Shown: positions 23,005 to 33,150, counted from the stretch's first letter. The stretch is DNA of 64,000 nucleotides from Ophiura sarsii (GCA_035610835.1 CM069445.1:36904656-36968655), one strand, 5' to 3'. The notes: generated by a model not told the origin, from the sequence alone. Translations and numbers: made by a program.

Positions 23005-23391
23005 TAGGTAATTTTGAAATACGAGTCTCGAATTTGTCCCAACCCCCCTCTACGTTTATAACTTGATATTTTAAATAGAAGGCAGTGAGATATGCTTCTT
23101 CATCAAGCAATTGTATGAGTAAACTTTAACTTAAAGGTTCGGATATTGAAGAGAATTTATAACGTGATAATTAATGGCCTATAAAAATGTTTGAATTATG
23201 TATCAGCAACTTGCAAGAAATAGATTTTGAGCCGGCAAAGTTTGTTTATCTGGGCAAGGAAACGGTTGCGGCCTACACTTGTGCCGTGCCGTCATATTGC
23301 GTCATGAATTAATATGCAGCGCATGGCGCGAAAACACAATGCACGCAGCGCGCATTAAATCACTAGGCTCCCACCAGAAACACGCACAAAA

Positions 23392-23511
23392 ATGTATCCA
23401 GTCATTGAGAGTGAGACGTTTGTCTGCGGAGAATATGTAAAATATACTCAAAAATCACCGTTTTCAGCGTTGAGGGTTGGACGTATTGTGTACACGTTGA
23501 TCACAAGGTAA
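23392..23511 (+). other. Small ORF with splice donor downstream of H2B
   Basis: A 39-codon plus-strand ORF (starts MYPVIESETFVC, ends RIVYTLITR) whose stop overlaps an AAG|GTAAGC donor at 23508. Upstream lies TGGCGCGAAAA (23325-23334 is a TTTTCGCGCC E2F-like site when read in reverse). The unit-3 copy at 32826 is also open. It could be a first exon of a gene convergent to H2B or chance; units 1 and 3 are too alike for conservation to count. Confidence 0.3.
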
Positions 23512-23675
23512 GCAATTTAGAGACATCAAAAATTAAACCTTTTTTATTAGTGATTTAGGGCGAAAGGGTGATTTTAAAACAACATTAAACATCGACCAAA
23601 AATATTGGAACAACGCTGTATTAATTATAAACAAAACACAAAGTGACCATATTAACTCTTTTTAGGAAGAATGGT

Positions 23676-23691
23676 GGCTCTGAAAAGAGCC
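23676..23691 (-). terminator. Histone 3' stem-loop, H2B copy 1
   Basis: Minus strand GGCTCTTTTCAGAGCC followed by ACCA, the canonical animal histone mRNA 3' processing hairpin (6-bp stem, 4-base loop). A purine-rich AAAAAGAG, the likely U7-binding downstream element, follows at about 23657-23664. The insertion in the gene has moved it 1.1 kb further from the start codon. Confidence 0.95.
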
Positions 23692-23716
23692 GTTTTGAAT
23701 GAAGTGGTAGCCGAAT

Positions 23717-25226
23717 CTACCGAGAGGTGGCGTACTTAGTGTAGACTATAGGCCTTGCATGTTTTATTCCTTCAGAAAACAAATCTAGCACTCTCCATGT
23801 AGGGCACAGATGAAATGTGGCTTAAAATGAAGCTAATATATGCCTGATCAATATTTTACCTTATCCCACGTTCGTAGGACCCTAGACCTCGATTTAGGGT
23901 CAAAGGTCACATGTGTTTCAATGGGAAGTCAAAAACTAAATTTAACATGGTAAAAAAACTAGCTATTGACTATAAAAAGTATATTATATTGTTGGGATGA
24001 GTGTTTTAAACAAAAAAGTCAATCACAACTTTGATCGTAGATCAATAGTTTTTGAACTGTGACCTTTTGAAAAAGACAAGTTGGCCAAAATAGGCCATTT
24101 TGGTCATTTTTTCGCAAAATTGGCACAAAAATGACATGTTATCATCATTAAAAAAATATTTTGACTCAATGTGAATTGATAAACCATGTTATAATGTTGG
24201 TTTATAGATGAACTTTACATTAAAAGACATTTCAAAAGTCAATGGTGTCCGCATGCCATGGCAAACAGCTTTAATATCCTTCAAATTCATCGAAAATGGG
24301 TAAAATCTGAGTCAAATTTAAAGGATTTGAAGGATATTAAAGCTGGTTGCCATGGCATCAACATACCATTGATTTTTGAAATGTGTTGTAATGTAAGGTA
24401 CGTCTATATACCAACATTATAACATGGTTTATCAATTCATAATGAGTCAAAATATTTTTTTAATGATGATATCATGTCATTTTTGTGCCAATTTTGCGAA
24501 AATATGACCAAAATGGTGTATTTTGGCCAACTTGTAATTTTCAAAAGGTCACAGTTCAAAAACTATTGATCTACGATCGAAGTTGTGATAAACTTTTTTG
24601 TTTAAAACACTTATCCCAACAATATAATATACTTTTTATAGTCAATAGCTCATTTTTTAGTTTGTTTACCATGTTAGATTTAGTTTTTGACTTCCCATTG
24701 AAACACATGTGACCTTTGACCCTAAATCGAGGTCTAGGGTCATAACGTGCAACCTACGAACGTGGGATAAGGTAAAATATTGATCAGGCATATATTAGCT
24801 TCATTTTAAGCCACATTTCATCTGTGCCCTATGCTAGATTGATTGATGATACAGACATACGTCCCAGTGTCTAGTGACGGCTTTGGTGCCTTCACTTACA
24901 GCGTGCTTGGCTAATTCACCTGGCAGCAGAAGACGGATAGCTGTCTGAATTTCACGGCTGCTAACGGTACGGCGTCTGTTGACTTGTGCCAGGCGGCCTG
25001 CTTCGCCAGAAATACGTTCAAAGATGTCATTTACAAAGCTGTTCATGATGCTCATGCCACGGCTGGAGATACCAGTATCGGGGTGAACCTGCTTCAGCAC
25101 CTTGTAGATGTAGATTCCATAGCTTTCACGTCTACGGCGACGTCTTGGAGCACGCTTTCCCTTTCGACGAGGGCTGCCTGCTCTCTTGGAGCCTTTACCA
25201 CTTCGTTGCGGACTTTTTGGAGGCAT
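23717..25226 (-). pseudogene. Sperm-type histone H2B, copy 1, split by insertion
   Basis: The first 118 codons from the ATG at 25226 match the intact copies apart from a few changes (such as an S for A in the [10 protein letters not shown] region and I for V in IQTAVR). At the codon for the Lys of AVTKYTTSR a 1,130-bp element intervenes, so the ORF reads into it and ends after [15 protein letters not shown] at 24834. The missing codons and stop survive at 23717-23740 beyond the element. The lost Lys corresponds to the conserved H2B ubiquitination site (K120 in human numbering). Promoter and stem-loop are intact, so transcripts are possible, but a normal tail is not. Confidence 0.9.
23742..24871. 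mobile_element. 1.13-kb long-arm foldback element in H2B
   Basis: Arms of about 500 bases (23785-24290 and 24322-24837) are near-perfect inverted copies around a short centre. The first about 43 and last 34 bases are not inverted copies. The element is bounded by TAGTG on both sides (23737-23741, 24872-24876); comparison with the intact H2B copies shows a single TAGTG there, so this is a 5-bp target duplication. No ORF is seen; family not recognised. Confidence 0.85.
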
Positions 25227-25293
25227 GTTGGATAGATAATGCACTAAATTATATTCAGTAATTTACGAGTAAACGCATCGTCTTAACTCGTCT

Positions 25294-25317
25294 CTATTTA
25301 TGTGACCACAAGGATCC
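25294..25317 (-). promoter_or_regulatory. H2B copy 1 core promoter
   Basis: Minus strand GGATCC (25312-25317) followed by a TATAAATA-type box (25295-25301), the GATCC-TATA arrangement known from sea urchin histone genes. Upstream of 25333 the unit-3 promoter sequence is lost, so the CCAAT elements are missing. Confidence 0.7.
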
Positions 25318-25332
25318 CAGTTAATAGTCCAT

Positions 25333-26035
25333 AAATTAAAATAAAGCAAAACAAACCATCTACAAAACAAAGAAAAGTAAAACAAACCATCAACAAAAGA
25401 AAACTAAAACGAAACGAAACAAAAGCAAAAACCTGAAGATTTTTTTTTTTAAAAACCTAAAAATTAAACAAAAAGAGAAGCGAAAAGACCATACAAAACA
25501 GCAAAAACCCACAAAACAAAACAAAAGATATCAAAACGAACCATCTACATAACAATTCAAAACAAAACAAAGCAAAGCAAAAAAACCCAAACAAACCAAA
25601 CAAAGCAAAGCAAAACAAACCATCAACAAAACAAATCAAAACGAAATAAAGCAAAGCAAAACAAAAAACACACCAACACACCCCAAAACAAACAAAACAA
25701 AAGCAAACCAAAACAAAGCATCAACAAATCAAAACGAAGCACCCCCCCCCCAAAAAAAAACCCACCACAAACAAACCCAGCACACCAACACCACACCACC
25801 ACAACAACACACACACAACAACAAAAACTAAAATAAACCTATAACAAATCAAAGCAAACCAAAAGAAAAACGCAAAGCAGGGAAAACAATAAACAAAAAC
25901 CCGATAAAAACAAAAACAAAACAAAACAAAAACCAACCGAAAACAAAATAAAACCAGAGCAAAAATACAACACAATTTAAAATCAATCCAAACACAAAAC
26001 AAAAACAAACCAAAGACAATACAAAACATATATAT
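25333..26035. repeat. 700-bp A/C-rich low-complexity tract
   Basis: Nearly all A and C on the plus strand in degenerate AAACAAA(A/C)C words. It corresponds to a roughly 130-bp A/C-rich patch downstream of H1 in units 2 and 3 (31385-31520, 36675-36775), expanded here. Long minus-strand ORFs rich in F, C and V come from this bias and are not genes. Confidence 0.8.
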
Positions 26036-26231
26036 ATATACAAAAAAATATTTACAAACAAATGCTCCTTTTCCTTTACAAACAAGGAAACATTTTCCAT
26101 AAAATTATAAAAGGATTTGGCAAAGAATTACTTAACGAAACATGTTCAGCCTAGGATCCTAAAACAGACCAATGAGAGTTGATTTCCTGCTCAGCATTAA
26201 AGTCAAGGATCCTAAAACCAACCAATGAGAG

Positions 26232-27738
26232 CAGGGCTGTCAACTCTCCCGCATTAGGCGGGAGTCTCCCGCATAGACACTCTTTCTCCCGCACTCCCGC
26301 ATAGCATATATAAACTCCCGCCTCAAAAATAAGTCAAATAAAAAAGGGAAAGAAAAGAAAAGGGAAAGAAAAGAAAAGGGAAAGAAAAGAAAAAGGAAAG
26401 AAAAGAAAAGGGAAAGAAGAGAGGAAAGGAAAACAGATGTCTATCGGTATATTGAAAAGGCCTAGTTGCACCCACTTGGGATATCAGTGGCGTGTCCAAA
26501 TGGGGGGGGGGGGGGGGGGGGGGGGGGGATGGCTGATATAATCCAGCTTGGAGGGGCATGCACCCCTTAGAAATTGACAGATAGACATTGCATGGGTTTA
26601 TATATTTAATTCTATCAAATTTCAAGGCTTCAGTCGAAGGAATCGAAACCATATTCTTTACAAATATTATGAATGAGTACGTATGCAAGAATATTTATAT
26701 TCGTGTGCTATGCGTGCATATGTCCAGAAATATCATTCTAAAAGCCCATTTCAAACCAAAATACACATTAATTATAGCCAGAACTGAGTATATAGGAAAA
26801 AAATTCGCGCGCTTCGCGCTCATGTTTTCCGGAAACAGGTTACCCGGAACTAAATTCATTCGGGTGGGGTTGGGATTATACTTATTCGGAGGAAATTAAG
26901 AGGTTTTTAGTAAAATTCTTTCGTCAAGCGGGGAAATCAAAAACCCAAAATAGTATGAAAAATCATGGTCGAAAAATAAATAAATAACGAACCTAAAGAG
27001 AGGGGTCATATATATAGCTTTTTGGGGAACCATTTTCATATTTCGTTCTAAAAACGCTTAGAAAAGCCCAAAAGAACCGTTCAAATACGCAAATATTTCT
27101 GCTCGCTACGCTCGCATTATATGACTTAACAGTTTCAGTTTTAATCAATCGGGAAATGTTTTTCCAAATTCATTTTGGGGGTCAGGGTTCTGACCAAATA
27201 TGTCTGATTGAGTCGTGGGCCAAAGAGGTTAGGAACCAATGATCTATACTACTTAAATCAAGAAAAGATCATCAGTAAATATGCACAAATTCCTTTTTCT
27301 CGCATAGCCTATAATGAAATAGCTGTCTAACTTAGATAAAAAGCCAATATTGATTGGAAATGATGGCATTTCAATAGAAAATCGGTCAAAAGTACACACC
27401 AAATTGCCCAAATGGGTTCGAGAATTGATTTTTATCTTCAAAATTATGAGGGCGGCACATCCCCCCTCAGACTCCCTGTCCACGTTGCCTGTTCCCTGTC
27501 CACGTTAGTTACCGCGGAGGGCGGTGCTTTGCACCTCTTTGGTTACTCACAATAGTTCACTATTTCATTTTTTAACCTTGATTTTTCCCCCACCCCCTAT
27601 ACAAATAACCTGGCACCGCCCCTGGCTGTAGGCCTACCTTTTTGACTGTGCGATTTTGTTTGACTGTGCGATTTTTTTTTGACCGTGCGATTTTTTTTGA
27701 CTCTCCCTCCCAGCGAATCCCAAAAGTTGACAGCCCTG
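26232..27738. mobile_element. hAT-type element in histone unit 1
   Basis: Ends CAGGGCTGTCAACT and AGTTGACAGCCCTG are inverted repeats flanked by AATGAGAG on both sides (26224-26231, 27739-27746). The paralogous empty site is seen at 31708-31725 and 36941-36958 (CAACCAATGAGGAGCCGAC). The CCCGCATTAGGCGGGAG ends and TGACTGTGCGATTTT repeats near the right end are subterminal. No transposase is visible. A 27-base G run at 26502 follows a CAGTGGCGTGTCC word, probably a second nested hAT-like end. Confidence 0.9.
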
Positions 27739-28552
27739 AATGAGAGCCGACGAGTTCAAAAAACGATAAGTTTCTGTATTTATACGATACAACTAATATA
27801 AATGCTACATTTGTCTTTCGTTTTGATATTCAATCAAGGTTTTGAAATGGTCATGGGCCATCAAAATGTTTTATAACTTGATATTTTAAATATAGGAAAG
27901 TGGGGAATGCGAGTAAACTTTAGTTAAAGGTACGAAGAACGAAGAGAATAAATTGTGACAATTATCTCAAAGTAAAATGTTTGAATTGGTTTAATGCAAC
28001 TTAGGAGATGGATTTTGAGTCAGAAAACGACAAATTATTCATGTTTGTTATCCGACCAAGCAAACGGTTGCTGTGTGTTAGCGTCATAATACGAAATACG
28101 CGTTGTGCTGTGTCGTCAAACTGCGTCATTAATCATATGCAGCGTATGGCGCGAAAACACCCTGTACGCAATACGCCTCATCACTAGGCTACCACCATAA
28201 ACACACGCACAAAAATGTTTCCAGTCATTGAGAGTGAGACGTTTGTGTGTGAAGAATATATGTAAAATACACTCAAAAATAACCGTTTTCAGCGTTGAGG
28301 GGTGGACATATGTAAAATACACTCAAAAATCACCGTTTTCAGCGTTGAGGGGTGGACGTATTATTGTATACATGTTGATCACAAGGTAAGCTTTCTAGAG
28401 ACATCAACAATAAAATCTTTTTTACTAGTGATTCAGGGAGAAAGGGTGATTTTAAAACGATGTAAACATCGACCAAAAATATTGGAACAACGCTGTGTTA
28501 ATTATAAACAAAACACAAAGTGACCATATCAACTCTTTTTAGGAAGAATGGT

Positions 28553-28568
28553 GGCTCTGAAAAGAGCC
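28553..28568 (-). terminator. Histone 3' stem-loop, H2B copy 2
   Basis: Minus strand GGCTCTTTTCAGAGCC-ACCA, 25 bases past the stop codon, with a downstream AAAAAGAG element. Canonical spacing for histone mRNA processing. Confidence 0.97.
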
Positions 28569-28593
28569 GTTTTATATGAATTGGTAGCCGAAT

Positions 28594-28968
28594 CTACCGA
28601 GAAGTGGTGTACTTGGTGACGGCTTTGGTGCCTTCACTTACAGCGTGCTTGGCTAATTCACCTGGCAGCAGAAGACGGACAGCTGTCTGAATTTCACGGC
28701 TGCTAACGGTACGGCGTCTGTTGACTTGTGCCAGGCGGCCTGCTTCGCCAGCAATACGTTCAAAGATGTCATTTACAAAGCTGTTCATGATGCTCATGCC
28801 ACGGCTGGAGATACCAGTATTGGGGTGAACCTGCTTCAGCACCTTGTAGATGTAGATTCCATAGCTTTCACGTCTACGGCGACGTCTTGGAGCACGCTTT
28901 CCTTTACGGCGAGGGCTGCCTGCTCTCTTCGAACCTTTACCACTTCGTTGCGGACTTTTTGGAGGCAT
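28594..28968 (-). CDS. Histone H2B, sperm-type, copy 2
   Basis: Core nucleosome histone of 124 residues, pairing with H2A. The start used is ATG at 28968 (MPPKSPQRS), as the six codons upstream are unconserved. The N-terminal tail (residues 1-36) has SP-basic motifs KSPQR and GSPRRK and a RRRRRR run before [16 protein letters not shown]. The histone fold follows, ending AVTKYTTSR. Lysines of somatic H2B are replaced by arginine in several places (VNRRRTVSS), and this copy has N for D in HPDTG. Tail SP(K/R) motifs are typical of echinoderm sperm H2B, so male germline use is inferred. It is divergent from H2A at 29491 and has its own stem-loop. Confidence 0.97.
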   Translation of the reverse strand: MPPKSPQRSGKGSKRAGSPRRKGKRAPRRRRRRESYGIYIYKVLKQVHPNTGISSRGMSIMNSFVNDIFERIAGEAGRLAQVNRRRTVSSREIQTAVRLLLPGELAKHAVSEGTKAVTKYTTSR

Positions 28969-29490
28969 GTTGGATATATTGTGCACAAATATGTGTAAAC
29001 ACGCATCGTAAACTCGTCTCTATTTATATGACCGCAAAGATCCCAGTAAAAAGTGCATCGGATCTTGCGCCGGATAACTTTTAGCCAATCAAAGTACTCA
29101 GGCCGCTGATCTGACTTGTGATTGAACAATTGCAGTTGTGGCGCCAACCAAAGTATTTTGCGTGCCTCTAAAATATATATGTCGCAATAGATGAATGAAT
29201 CAGATTTTGTTGGCATGCAACGTGTGTGTAAATCGCCGTAACATGATCAACCAATAAAATGACTTTGATAGTAAAATATTACGTGTGCTTATTGTTATTG
29301 GTTGATCAAAATATCGCGCCAACCAATCCGCGTGAAATCTGGATAAATTAGTTGACAGTTTTTTCCTCACAGGATCCTCCCCTCATTAGAGAGGTATAAA
29401 ACCACGGTATACGGTTGATAAAATACATTGTGAGTCTAAATTCACTCCGTTTCATTTTTAAATATCATCAGTACGTAGAATCTTAGCAAA
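28969..29490. promoter_or_regulatory. Bidirectional H2B/H2A promoter, unit 2
   Basis: The 522-bp spacer has a TATAAATA box for H2B (minus, 29021-29028) with GATC just upstream (29039-29043). For H2A it has GGATCCT (29372-29378) followed by TATAAAA (29395-29401). Several CCAAT boxes lie between, in both orientations (29085-29089 and others around 29250-29330). A GCGCCAAC word near 29315 resembles an E2F/CDE-type site. This fits coordinated S-phase transcription of the pair. Confidence 0.8.
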
Positions 29491-29859
29491 ATGTCTGGAC
29501 GAGGAAAAGGAGGAAAATCAAAGGGAGGAAAGTCCAGGAGTCGCTCCAGCAGAGCCGGTCTCCAGTTCCCCGTAGGTCGTGTTCACCGCTTCCTACGCAA
29601 GGGCAATTATGCAAACCGTGTCGGTGGTGGTGCCCCGGTTTACCTGGCTGCAGTGATGGAGTATCTGACGGCCGAAATTCTAGAGTTGGCCGGTAATGCA
29701 GCCCGCGATAACAAGAGAACTAGGATCAATCCACGCCATTTACAGCTTGCAGTCCGCAACGACGAAGAACTGAACCGACTCTTGAACGGAGTGACCATTG
29801 CTCAGGGAGGTGTGCTTCCAAATATACAAGCTGTCCTGCTTCCCAAGAAGACCAAGTAA
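29491..29859 (+). CDS. Histone H2A, sperm-type, copy 1
   Basis: Core histone of 122 residues. The N-terminus [20 protein letters not shown] leads into [20 protein letters not shown]. The acidic patch residues that contact the H4 tail are present ([11 protein letters not shown] and NDEELNRLL), and the docking segment is [12 protein letters not shown], with no long C-terminal extension and no ESHH-type tail. Serines and arginines in the N-tail exceed those of somatic H2A. The ATG is preceded by CTTAGCAAA shared with the unit-3 copy. Proteins of the two copies differ at one residue seen (S or A at about position 15). Confidence 0.97.
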   Translation: MSGRGKGGKSKGGKSRSRSSRAGLQFPVGRVHRFLRKGNYANRVGGGAPVYLAAVMEYLTAEILELAGNAARDNKRTRINPRHLQLAVRNDEELNRLLNGVTIAQGGVLPNIQAVLLPKKTK

Positions 29860-29888
29860 ACACATTCAACATTGGATATTCAAAAAAC

Positions 29889-29904
29889 GGCTCTTTTCAG
29901 AGCC
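29889..29904 (+). terminator. Histone 3' stem-loop, H2A copy 1
   Basis: GGCTCTTTTCAGAGCC-ACCA 30 bases past the stop, followed by a CAAAAAGAG purine element at about 29915-29924. Confidence 0.97.
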
Positions 29905-29924
29905 ACCATATTACCAAAAAGAGT

Positions 29925-30389
29925 TGATTGTTTTCACTTTATTTTGCGCTACCTTATAGGCCTAATTCATGTGTGGTCAAAATCATGCCGGGATTTAGAA
30001 TGATGTTTTGTTTCAATTGGTGACAACAAAAAAGGCGTTTATCTTACCTTAAATTTCCATGCACAAAACCTATAAATAATGTTGTTGACATTTTTCACTT
30101 GAATTTAATATGAAACACTTCGAGTTCATATCGGGTTCAGGCCTAGGCCTATACACTATTTTCTTTTAAATCGTCACTTCCAAATAGTATTAGTTAAGCA
30201 GACAATCAGTGCATTTTAAAATATGTATGCCTTTTGCTATAAATGTGATCTTAATGTCTGATTGTGTGATTTATTTGTATGAACAATTTGTGTTTTTGGC
30301 CGACACAACCACGAAAACAGAATCATATTATTTAACGTGTATGCAGTGAATATCATCTACACTTCATCGTGACGTCATCCGCGTTACAT
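29925..30389. other. H2A-H1 spacer, unit 2
   Basis: No gene is seen. Unit 3 has the same sequence interrupted by the 917-bp element at 34740. Confidence 0.6.
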
Positions 30390-30602
30390 TTTGACCAATG
30401 ATATGGCGTTAATTCTACGAGTTCTCTTATTGGATGTTCGATATTAGCAATTGACCAATCAGCTTTCTATTACACATAGTGATGAGAGTGCGATCCTCGC
30501 CAGGATCCTATATGAAAAAACAGTTTGTGTTTTCGCACAATAACCACAACTGTTTATTATTTCGCTATTTTATTTTTAGATTGAAAGTGATTTGCAGCAA
30601 AC
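30370..30602 (+). promoter_or_regulatory. H1 promoter, unit 2
   Basis: A perfect CRE/ATF word TGACGTCA (30370-30377) and three CCAAT boxes (30395-30399, reverse at 30429-30433, 30455-30459) precede GGATCC (30503-30508) and a TATATGAAA box. The unit-3 copy has TATAAAA at the equivalent place but a broken CRE. Confidence 0.7.
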
Positions 30603-31220
30603 ATGGGTTCTCCGAGGAAATCCCCAACAAAGAAGGCTAGGAGAGTTGCTAAACCGAGGGCTTATCCGACATCTTCTGTTATGGTGCAAGCAGCTATTGC
30701 AGCTTTGAAGGAAAGGCGCGGATCTTCTCTCGCAGCAATTAAGAAGTACATCGCCGCTAACTACAAGTGCGACATGAGCAGAATGAATATCCACATCAGA
30801 AATGCCATCCGTACTAGTGTCGCCAAGGGTACTCTTGTGCGAGTAAAGGGACAAGGAGCAAGCGGATCGTTCCGTCTGGGTGCCCGGAGAGTAGATCCAG
30901 AAAAGGCCCGGGCACGGAGAGCTGCGACCGCACAACGTAGAGCGGCAGCTGTGGCGAGAAGAAGGGCAAAGAGGGCTGCAGCTAAGGCAAAGAGAGTCGC
31001 GGCAAAGGCGAAGAGAGCAACAGCAGCAAAGGCTAAACGAGCTGCCAGAAAGAACAAGGCCAAGGCGAGAAGAAAGACGACGGCAAAGAAGACCGCCAAG
31101 CCCAAGAGGAAGGCTGTCCAAAAGAAGAAGAAAGCAGCACCTAAGAAAGCAAAGAGAGCAGCCAAGCCTAAAAGAAGATCACCAAAGAAAGCAGCTAAGA
31201 AGGCTCCCAGGAGGAAATAG
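30603..31220 (+). CDS. Linker histone H1, sperm-type, copy 1
   Basis: Linker histone of 205 residues that binds nucleosome dyads and compacts chromatin. The N-tail starts GSPRKSPTKK, with two SP-basic motifs of the kind that bind the DNA minor groove and are phosphorylated during sperm formation. The winged-helix domain spans about residues 21-98 (SSVMVQAAIAALKERRGSS, AAIKKYIAANYKCD, GASGSFRLG). The C-tail is a long Lys/Arg/Ala region, unusually arginine-rich near its start (ARRAATAQRR) with one RRSPKK motif near the end. It is intact, in the same orientation as H2A 743 bp upstream, and ends 28 bases before its stem-loop. Confidence 0.96.
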   Translation: MGSPRKSPTKKARRVAKPRAYPTSSVMVQAAIAALKERRGSSLAAIKKYIAANYKCDMSRMNIHIRNAIRTSVAKGTLVRVKGQGASGSFRLGARRVDPEKARARRAATAQRRAAAVARRRAKRAAAKAKRVAAKAKRATAAKAKRAARKNKAKARRKTTAKKTAKPKRKAVQKKKKAAPKKAKRAAKPKRRSPKKAAKKAPRRK

Positions 31221-31248
31221 ATTATCCAGTCATATATAACACCCAAAC

Positions 31249-31264
31249 GGCTCTTTTCAGAGCC
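31249..31264 (+). terminator. Histone 3' stem-loop, H1 copy 1
   Basis: GGCTCTTTTCAGAGCC-ACCA followed by a TAAAAGAGAAAAA purine element. Confidence 0.97.
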
Positions 31265-31299
31265 ACCACATTTGTAAAAGAGAAAAATATCTCAACGTC

Positions 31300-31854
31300 A
31301 CATCGTATGATATTGATAGAGCATATTATTTTTTAAATAACTGACGATAGTGCATTCATCTTTATTTTAAACAGTCAATTTAACATTAAATAAACCCACC
31401 ACAAAACAATTAAAATACAAACACAACAATCATAAGCAAATAATAAGTTTAAAAAGATCAAATAGCAACAAAAGCAAAACGAATCAAAGCAAACCAAAAA
31501 TAAACACAAACACACACAAAGGATGGGGGAGGGGGGGGGCAGAGGCGACAAATAGCGCCCTTTTAATACTTTAAAAAGGGAAACATCTTCATAAATTATA
31601 CTTAGCGAAGAACTATTTAACGGGAACGTTCGGCCTAGGATCCTAATAAAATTGACCAATGAGAGCTGAATTGTTGTCTAGTATTAAAGTCAAGGATTCT
31701 AAAATCAACCAATGAGGAGCCGACTTTAGCAAAACGCTAAGATTAATTCTGTATCTCATTTATATGATGCAAATAAAATGTAGTCCTAGGCCTACAATTT
31801 GTTTTTGTTTTTCGATTATTCAATAATGTTTTGAAATTGACATGAGCCATCCAC
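31300..31854. other. Unit 2 right flank
   Basis: No gene is seen. It holds an A/C-rich patch (31385-31520), a short G run, and GGATCCT and GACCAATGAG words that recur in units 1 and 3. The hAT empty site lies near 31708-31725. Confidence 0.55.
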
Positions 31855-32325
31855 AACATGTTTTATAATATAAGAGAGTGAGAAATGCTTCTTCAAGCAA
31901 TTTTATGAGTAAACATATAAACTTAAGGCAAATGAAGATAATTTAACGTGACAATTATTAATCGCCTATAAAAATGTTTGAATATGTATAGCAACTTGCA
32001 GAAAATGGATTTTGAGATGGCAAACGACAAATAATTCATGTTTGTTAATCTGGGCAAGGAAATGGTTGCTTCATAATGCGGCCTACGCGTTGTACTGTGT
32101 CGTCAAGCTGCGTCATGAATTATTTATGCAGCGTATGGCGCGAAAACACAATGCACGTAGCACGCATTGAAATAATCACTAGGCTACCACTCACAGACAC
32201 AACGCACAAAAAATGTTTCCGGTCAACGAGTGATACGGTTTTGTGTGCAAAGAATATGAAGAATTAATTACACTCAAAAAACCGTTTTCAGTAGTTTAGT
32301 GTTGGACGTATTGTGTTAATTGATG
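31855..32325. repeat. Orphan copy of the H2B-downstream flank
   Basis: This stretch matches the flank that lies 3' of each H2B (23058-23500, 27870-28380, 32467-32940), including the ATGCAGCGTATGGCGCGAAA E2F-like region, but is not followed by an H2B gene. Its small ORF is broken early. Probably a remnant of an unequal crossover. Confidence 0.75.
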
Positions 32326-32825
32326 GTAAACAGTCCAAAGAATAAAAGTTTAGTTCTGTATCTCATTTTATATATATATAGGCCTATGATGCAAATACAA
32401 TGTAGGCCTAGGACTACATTTTGTTTTCGTTTATATTCAATAATGGTTTTGAAATTTACATGTTTTATAACTTGATATTTTAAATAGAAGGCAGTGAGAA
32501 TCATGCTTCTTCAAGCAATTTTATGAGTAAACTTTAACTTAAAGGTTCGGATAATGAAGAGAATTTATAACGTGATAATTAATGGCCTATAAAAATGTTT
32601 GAATTATGTATCAGCAACTTGCAGGAAATAGATTTTGAGCCGGCAAAGTTTGTTTATCTGGGCAAGGAAACGGTTGCTGCGTGTGTTTGCGTCATAATGC
32701 GGCCTACACGTTGTGCCGTGCCGTCAAATTGCGTCATGAATTAATATGCAGCGCATGGCGCGAAAACACAATGCACGCAGCGCGCATTAAATCACTAGGC
32801 TCCCACCAGAAACACACGCACAAAA

Positions 32826-32945
32826 ATGTATCCAGTCATTGAGAGTGAGACGTTTGTCTGCGAAGAATATGTAAAATATACTCAAAAATCACCGTTTTCA
32901 GCTTTGAGGGTTGGACGTATTGTGTACACGTTGATCACAAGGTAA
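32826..32945 (+). other. Small ORF with splice donor, unit 3
   Basis: Same 39-codon ORF and AAG|GTAAGC donor as at 23392, with one or two codon changes (CEEY for CGEY). In unit 2 (28217 on) an inserted tandem duplication breaks it. Confidence 0.3.
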
Positions 32946-33109
32946 GCAGTTTAGAGACATCAAAAATTAAACCTTTTTTATTAGTGATTTAGGGCGAAAG
33001 GGTGATTTTAAAACAACATTAAACATCGACCAAAAATATTGGAACAACGCTGTATTAATTATAAACAAAACACAAAGTGACCATATCAACTCTTTTTAGG
33101 AAGAATGGT

Positions 33110-33125
33110 GGCTCTGAAAAGAGCC
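33110..33125 (-). terminator. Histone 3' stem-loop, H2B copy 3
   Basis: Minus strand GGCTCTTTTCAGAGCC-ACCA with AAAAAGAG downstream, 25 bases past the stop. Confidence 0.97.
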
Positions 33126-33150
33126 GTTTTGAATGAAGTGGTAGCCGAAT

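Larger units (their letters stand above)
23058..27860. other. Histone unit 1, decayed
   Basis: From 23058 the sequence follows the H2B downstream flank of unit 3 (32467 onward) closely, then H2B and its promoter to 25333. There similarity jumps to the H1-downstream flank, so H2A and H1 have been lost. The A/C tract, GGATCC(T) repeats near 26153 and 26209, the hAT insertion and the tail to about 27860 correspond to 31380-31860 of unit 2. Confidence 0.7.

Noticed and set aside
23508..23664. Intron joining the small ORF to sequence antisense to the H2B stem-loop
   Set aside because: The acceptor-like CTCTTTTTAG is explained by the purine-rich histone downstream element on the other strand; no independent support.
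25294..25333. Retroposed origin of H2B copy 1
   Set aside because: Promoter, upstream codons and 3' stem-loop are all present and match unit 3, so it arose by DNA duplication.
25457..26100. Long minus-strand ORFs rich in Phe, Cys and Val that look like membrane proteins
   Set aside because: They are a by-product of the A/C-only tract; all frames are open and no homologous pattern is visible.
30576..31246. Two long minus-strand ORFs opposite H1
   Set aside because: They mirror the Lys/Arg/Ala-rich H1 coding sequence and have no independent features.
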